From Paracoccaceae bacterium (GTDB lineage: Bacteria; Pseudomonadota; Alphaproteobacteria; Rhodobacterales; Rhodobacteraceae), in the NCBI GenBank assembly GCA_007129775.1, contig SKUV01000115.1, positions 1 to 8,707 of the forward strand: a stretch of 8,707 nt of DNA. The letters run 5' to 3'. The translations under genes were made by a program, and so were the position numbers. A model generated the notes under the pieces. The model was not told the origin of the DNA and searched no databases. It saw only the letters and a program-made list of their open reading frames with translations. Positions 6,568 through 8,707 of the stretch are shown here, piece by piece; position 1 is the stretch's first letter, and every line of letters begins with the position of its first letter.

Positions 6568-7598
6568 GCCGCAATCTCGGCGCGCCGGCGCAGTTGCAGA
6601 TCAAGTTCCCCGCGCGCCATGAGCCCGCGGATATGGGCCACGCGCTGGTAGCGCTCGCCCTCGAAATCGGCCACCTTCACGTTGCGGGCGCGGAAGGCAT
6701 CGCGCAGTTGCGCGATCCCGGCGCGCACGCACCAGCGCGGCTCGAAGCCGATTCCCCGGATCTTGGAGCAATCCACGCGATAGGTGCGCCGGTCGGCGCC
6801 CGATCCGGGCGAAAACGTCACCTCCGCTTCGGGTATCATTTCCTGCACGATCAGGGCGAGGTCGCGGATCTGCATGCAATCCTCGTTGCGCCCGACGTTG
6901 AAGGCCTGCCGGTGGACCAGTATCCGCTCGGCCTCCAGCGCGCGCAGGAAGGCCTGTGCCATATCCTCGGCATGGACCAGCGGACGCCAAGCCATGCCGT
7001 CGGATTTCAACCGCACCTGTCCGGTCGCCACGGCCCATGCCGTCAGGTTGTTGCCCACCAGGTCGAAGCGGATGCGCGGCGACAGGCCGTAGGCGGTGGC
7101 GCTGCGCAGGCTGACGGTGGTGAAGCTTGCATCGGCCAGCAGGTCGAGCCCCTCTTCCGAGCGGACCTTGGAGACCGCGTAGGGCGTGTCGGGGTTCAGC
7201 GGCGCGCCCTCGTTCAGCCAGACGCCGCTGGTCGCGACCCCGTAGTTGGAGCAGCTTGACGAAAAGATGAACCGCCCCACACCGGCCGCCTTGGCCGAGC
7301 GGGCGAGGCGCAGGGTCGCCTCGGTGTTGATCTCGTGGGTCAGGTCCGGGTCGAGATCGCCCAGCGGGTCGTTGGAGAGCCCCGCCAGATGGATGACGGC
7401 GTCGAACCCTTCCAGGTCGCCTGGATGCACGTCGCGCACATCGCGCCGGATGCCGGGTGCGGGCACCGGCATGTCGCCGAAGTCGCAGGCCCGGAAGATA
7501 TCGGAGTCGAGGCCGGTCACCTGATGACCCGCCCGTTCCAGCATCGGGGCGAGAACCGACCCTATGTAGCCGCGATGACCCGTAACGAGGACTTGCAT
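6564..7598 (-). CDS. Extended SDR nucleotide-sugar epimerase/reductase
   Basis: The 344-residue protein is an extended short-chain dehydrogenase/reductase acting on nucleotide sugars. It has the NAD(P)-binding GHRGYIG (7-13), HLAGLSNDP (70-78), the catalytic set SSSCSNYG (113-120) with Tyr140-x3-Lys144 (PYAVSK), SATAYG (166-171), WRPLVHAEDMA (204-214) and a C-terminal substrate domain. The TDE/TDV triad of 4,6-dehydratases is not present at the Ser-Cys-Ser position, so it is more likely an epimerase or 4-ketoreductase than a dehydratase. Next to a cytidylyltransferase, a CDP-sugar substrate is the natural guess but is not shown by the sequence. The start is the ATG at 7598: MQVLVTG begins the Rossmann strand and a strong AAGGAGG lies ten bases upstream (7615-7609), inside the rfbF coding region. 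A start at 7643 would add 15 unlikely residues. It overlaps rfbF by 37 bases and the next gene by ATGA. Confidence 0.9.
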   Translation of the reverse strand: MQVLVTGHRGYIGSVLAPMLERAGHQVTGLDSDIFRACDFGDMPVPAPGIRRDVRDVHPGDLEGFDAVIHLAGLSNDPLGDLDPDLTHEINTEATLRLARSAKAAGVGRFIFSSSCSNYGVATSGVWLNEGAPLNPDTPYAVSKVRSEEGLDLLADASFTTVSLRSATAYGLSPRIRFDLVGNNLTAWAVATGQVRLKSDGMAWRPLVHAEDMAQAFLRALEAERILVHRQAFNVGRNEDCMQIRDLALIVQEMIPEAEVTFSPGSGADRRTYRVDCSKIRGIGFEPRWCVRAGIAQLRDAFRARNVKVADFEGERYQRVAHIRGLMARGELDLQLRRRAEIAA

Positions 7599-8374
7599 CT
7601 GTCGCTCTCCTCCTTGACCCAGGGCGCCCGTCCGGAGGCCCATATCTCTTCAAGCTTCTTCTTGTCGGCGATCGTGTCCATGCATTGCCAGAAACCGGAA
7701 TGCTGGTAGGCCATCAACTGGCCTTCGCGTGCCAGCCGTTCCAGCGGGGCCTTTTCGAACTGGGTCTGCGGACCGTCGATATAGTCGAAGACCTCGGGTT
7801 CCAGCACGAAGAAGGCGCCGTTGATCCAGCCTTCGGCGGCGGCCGGCTTTTCCTCGAAACGCACCACCTGCGCGCCGTCGAGCGTCAGATGCCCGAAGCG
7901 GGCAGGCGGGCGCACCGCCGTCATCGTGGCCAGCCGCCCATGGGCGCGGTGAAAGCGCAAAAGTGCGTCCAGATCGATATCCGACACCCCGTCGCCCCAT
8001 GTCAGCATGAAAGGTTCGCGCCCGATGACATCGGCCAGCGCCTTGATCCGCCCGCCGGTATTGGCATCGGCCCCGGTATCGACGAGATCCACCACCCAGT
8101 CGGGCAGATCGGGGCTGCGATGCTCCACGCTGCCGCGGGCCGGCCTGATGCGCAGATCGCCCGACAGCCGGGCCTGATCAACGAACCATCGCTTGATCAC
8201 CTCGGCCTTGTAGCCCAGCGCGATCACGAAATCGGAATGGCCATAGGCATGATACTGCATCATGATATGCCACAGGATCGGCCGACCCCCGATCTCGACC
8301 ATCGGTTTGGGCTTGGTGACGGTTTCCTCCGCCAGCCGGGTTCCGTATCCGCCCGCGAGAATGGCAACCTTCAT
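7562..8374 (-). CDS. rfbF: Glucose-1-phosphate cytidylyltransferase
   Basis: The enzyme joins CTP and alpha-glucose 1-phosphate to CDP-glucose and pyrophosphate, the entry step to CDP-deoxysugars. The 270-residue product follows Salmonella RfbF nearly throughout: LAGGYGTRLAEETVTKPKP (6-24) with the nucleotide-binding loop and Lys23, MVEIGGRPILWHIM (25-38), LVDTGADANTGGR (97-109), the metal-site TWGDGVSDID (125-134), EEKPAAAEGWINGAFFVLEP (174-193) and HSGFWQCMDT (225-234). Conservation of the substrate-contacting blocks makes glucose 1-phosphate the likely substrate. After GRAPW the Salmonella enzyme ends within about four residues, while this one carries a tail of about 17 more, most of it encoded in the region that overlaps the SDR gene. 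The start ATG at 8374 follows GGGAGGA with six-base spacing, and MKVAILAGG is the family N-terminus; an in-frame start at 8464 has no support. It is the first gene of the operon. Confidence 0.95.
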   Translation of the reverse strand: MKVAILAGGYGTRLAEETVTKPKPMVEIGGRPILWHIMMQYHAYGHSDFVIALGYKAEVIKRWFVDQARLSGDLRIRPARGSVEHRSPDLPDWVVDLVDTGADANTGGRIKALADVIGREPFMLTWGDGVSDIDLDALLRFHRAHGRLATMTAVRPPARFGHLTLDGAQVVRFEEKPAAAEGWINGAFFVLEPEVFDYIDGPQTQFEKAPLERLAREGQLMAYQHSGFWQCMDTIADKKKLEEIWASGRAPWVKEESDRCKSSLRVIAAT

Positions 8375-8417
8375 TGGATATCCTCCCGCTTTGACTGGCG
8401 CTGGTGGCGAAAAGGCA

Positions 8418-8447
8418 TTGACATCCCGTCTCCCGCACCGGTATTGT
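8418..8447 (+). promoter_or_regulatory. Promoter-like pair pointing away from the operon
   Basis: On the plus strand TTGACA (8418-8423) is followed after 18 bases by TATTGT (8442-8447), matching the consensus at 6 of 6 and 4 of 6 positions. By hexamers it is among the best matches seen in the window. It would start a transcript near 8454 running away from rfbF through the dyad and up to a T6 run at 8539-8544. No gene on that strand is served, so it may be chance or belong to a small RNA. Confidence 0.22.
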
Positions 8448-8460
8448 TTCCCAAATGTGG

Positions 8461-8544
8461 CCAATAGCGGCCTCTACAGTCGTGTCCAAACGAATCAATT
8501 TCGTGGACATGCTGCGCGCCTTTCCGGATTCTGGCAACTTTTTT
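8461..8544 (-). promoter_or_regulatory. Likely promoter region of the sugar operon
   Basis: Two sigma-70-like pairs are visible on the minus strand. The first is TTGCCA (8537-8532) with CAGCAT (8514-8509), 17 bases apart, preceded by an A6 tract (8544-8539) that could act as an UP element. The second is TTGGAC (8489-8484) with TATTGG (8466-8461), also 17 bases apart. Both -10 boxes are weak, so I cannot choose between them. They would give leaders of roughly 130 or 80 bases before the rfbF start. This is the only long untranslated region upstream of the operon. Confidence 0.35.
8483..8509. promoter_or_regulatory. AT-rich dyad, possible operator of the sugar operon
   Basis: TGTCCA (8483-8488) and TGGACA (8504-8509) are perfect inverted arms, and a second inner pair, ACGAA (8490-8494) with TTCGT (8500-8504), lies around TCAAT. 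The dyad stands out from the GC-rich surroundings and overlaps both candidate promoters of the operon, which is where a repressor site would be expected. No regulator gene lies in the window, and I do not recognise the site. Confidence 0.35.
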
Positions 8545-8598
8545 CTTGCGGGGCCGGTCGCAGGACGCATAACCGTGTGACATTCAGGTTGCGGCGCA

Positions 8599-8640
8599 GG
8601 GCAGGCCAGGGCGGGCCGAGGGGGGCGAGGGGGGGCCGGG
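8599..8640 (+). repeat. G-tract cluster, possible G-quadruplex
   Basis: The plus strand carries GGG tracts at 8599-8601, 8609-8611, 8613-8615, 8620-8625 (six G), 8629-8635 (seven G) and 8638-8640. The last five are separated by loops of only 1, 4, 3 and 2 bases, which meets the usual G-quadruplex pattern. It lies just past the stop codon of the right-hand gene and upstream of the sugar operon; transcripts from the minus strand would be C-rich here. Confidence 0.5.
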
Positions 8641-8650
8641 CGTCGGTGCC

Positions 8651-8707
8651 TCAGGCCACCCGGCGCCCGGCCGACCATGTGCCGCGCACCGCCACCGCGG
8701 CGGCCAC
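8651..8707 (-). CDS. C-terminal end of an unidentified protein (cut by window edge)
   Basis: Reading in from the right edge on the minus strand, 18 codons (VAAAVAVRGTWSAGRRVA) lead to a TGA at 8653-8651. The codons are strongly GC-ending, like those of the surrounding real genes. The 'V-R-x-T-W-x-A-G-R' pattern resembles the last beta strand of amidohydrolase-superfamily enzymes, but 18 residues are far too few to name a family. It lies upstream of the sugar operon in the same direction, separated by about 276 bases that include the operon promoter region, so it is probably a different transcription unit. Confidence 0.5.
   Translation of the reverse strand: MAAAVAVRGTWSAGRRVA

Noticed and set aside
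6564..7598. The SDR as CDP-glucose 4,6-dehydratase (rfbG)
   Set aside because: The Thr-Asp-Glu type triad of dehydratases is replaced by Ser-Cys-Ser before the YxxxK, and the blocks around it look like epimerase/reductase SDRs.
7599..7643. Start of the SDR at the ATG at 7643
   Set aside because: It would place 15 glycine/arginine-rich residues before the Rossmann strand and ignore the strong AAGGAGG ten bases before 7598.
8371..8583. 70-codon minus-strand frame upstream of rfbF
   Set aside because: Its codons lack the GC-rich third positions of the real genes, it has no good ribosome binding site at 8583, and it covers the promoter region and dyad. Only the last 17 codons merit a look, reported separately.

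Overview
The window is GC-rich DNA from an alphaproteobacterium, most likely of the Rhodobacteraceae. This rests on the strongly GC-biased third codon positions, the style of the HemF protein and a small lipoprotein of a kind I associate with that family; it is an inference, since there is no rRNA or other marker.

Layout. (1) The left end, 1-365, holds the start of a small lipoprotein gene on the minus strand, cut by the window edge. It diverges from hemF (478-1371, plus strand), the oxygen-dependent coproporphyrinogen III oxidase of heme synthesis. (2) 1372-1680 separates the end of hemF from the end of a convergent operon; I find no gene there. (3) 1681-8374 is one six-gene operon on the minus strand. 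In transcription order it is: rfbF-type CTP:glucose-1-phosphate cytidylyltransferase; an extended SDR (NAD(P)-dependent sugar epimerase/reductase type); a sugar C-methyltransferase of the TylC3/NovU/TcaB9 kind; a second, clearly different methyltransferase of the same architecture; a CgeB-like glycosyltransferase; and an AGE-superfamily (YihS-like) aldose-ketose isomerase. Spacing is very tight: one 37-base overlap, three ATGA stop/start overlaps and a single 74-base gap. (4) 8375-8650 is the upstream region of the operon, with promoter-like hexamers, an AT-rich dyad and a run of G tracts. (5) 8651-8707 is the last 18 codons of another minus-strand gene.

How the operon probably works (inference). 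The cytidylyltransferase would make a CDP-hexose. The SDR and the two C-methyltransferases would turn it into a C-methyl-branched sugar. The glycosyltransferase would attach a sugar to a surface glycan or other acceptor, and the AGE protein would interconvert a free aldose and ketose. The usual next enzyme, CDP-glucose 4,6-dehydratase (rfbG), is absent although the operon appears complete in the window. Either the dehydratase lies elsewhere or the pathway differs from the 3,6-dideoxyhexose route. This is the most interesting part of the window.

I saw no insertion sequence, CRISPR array, tRNA or rRNA.
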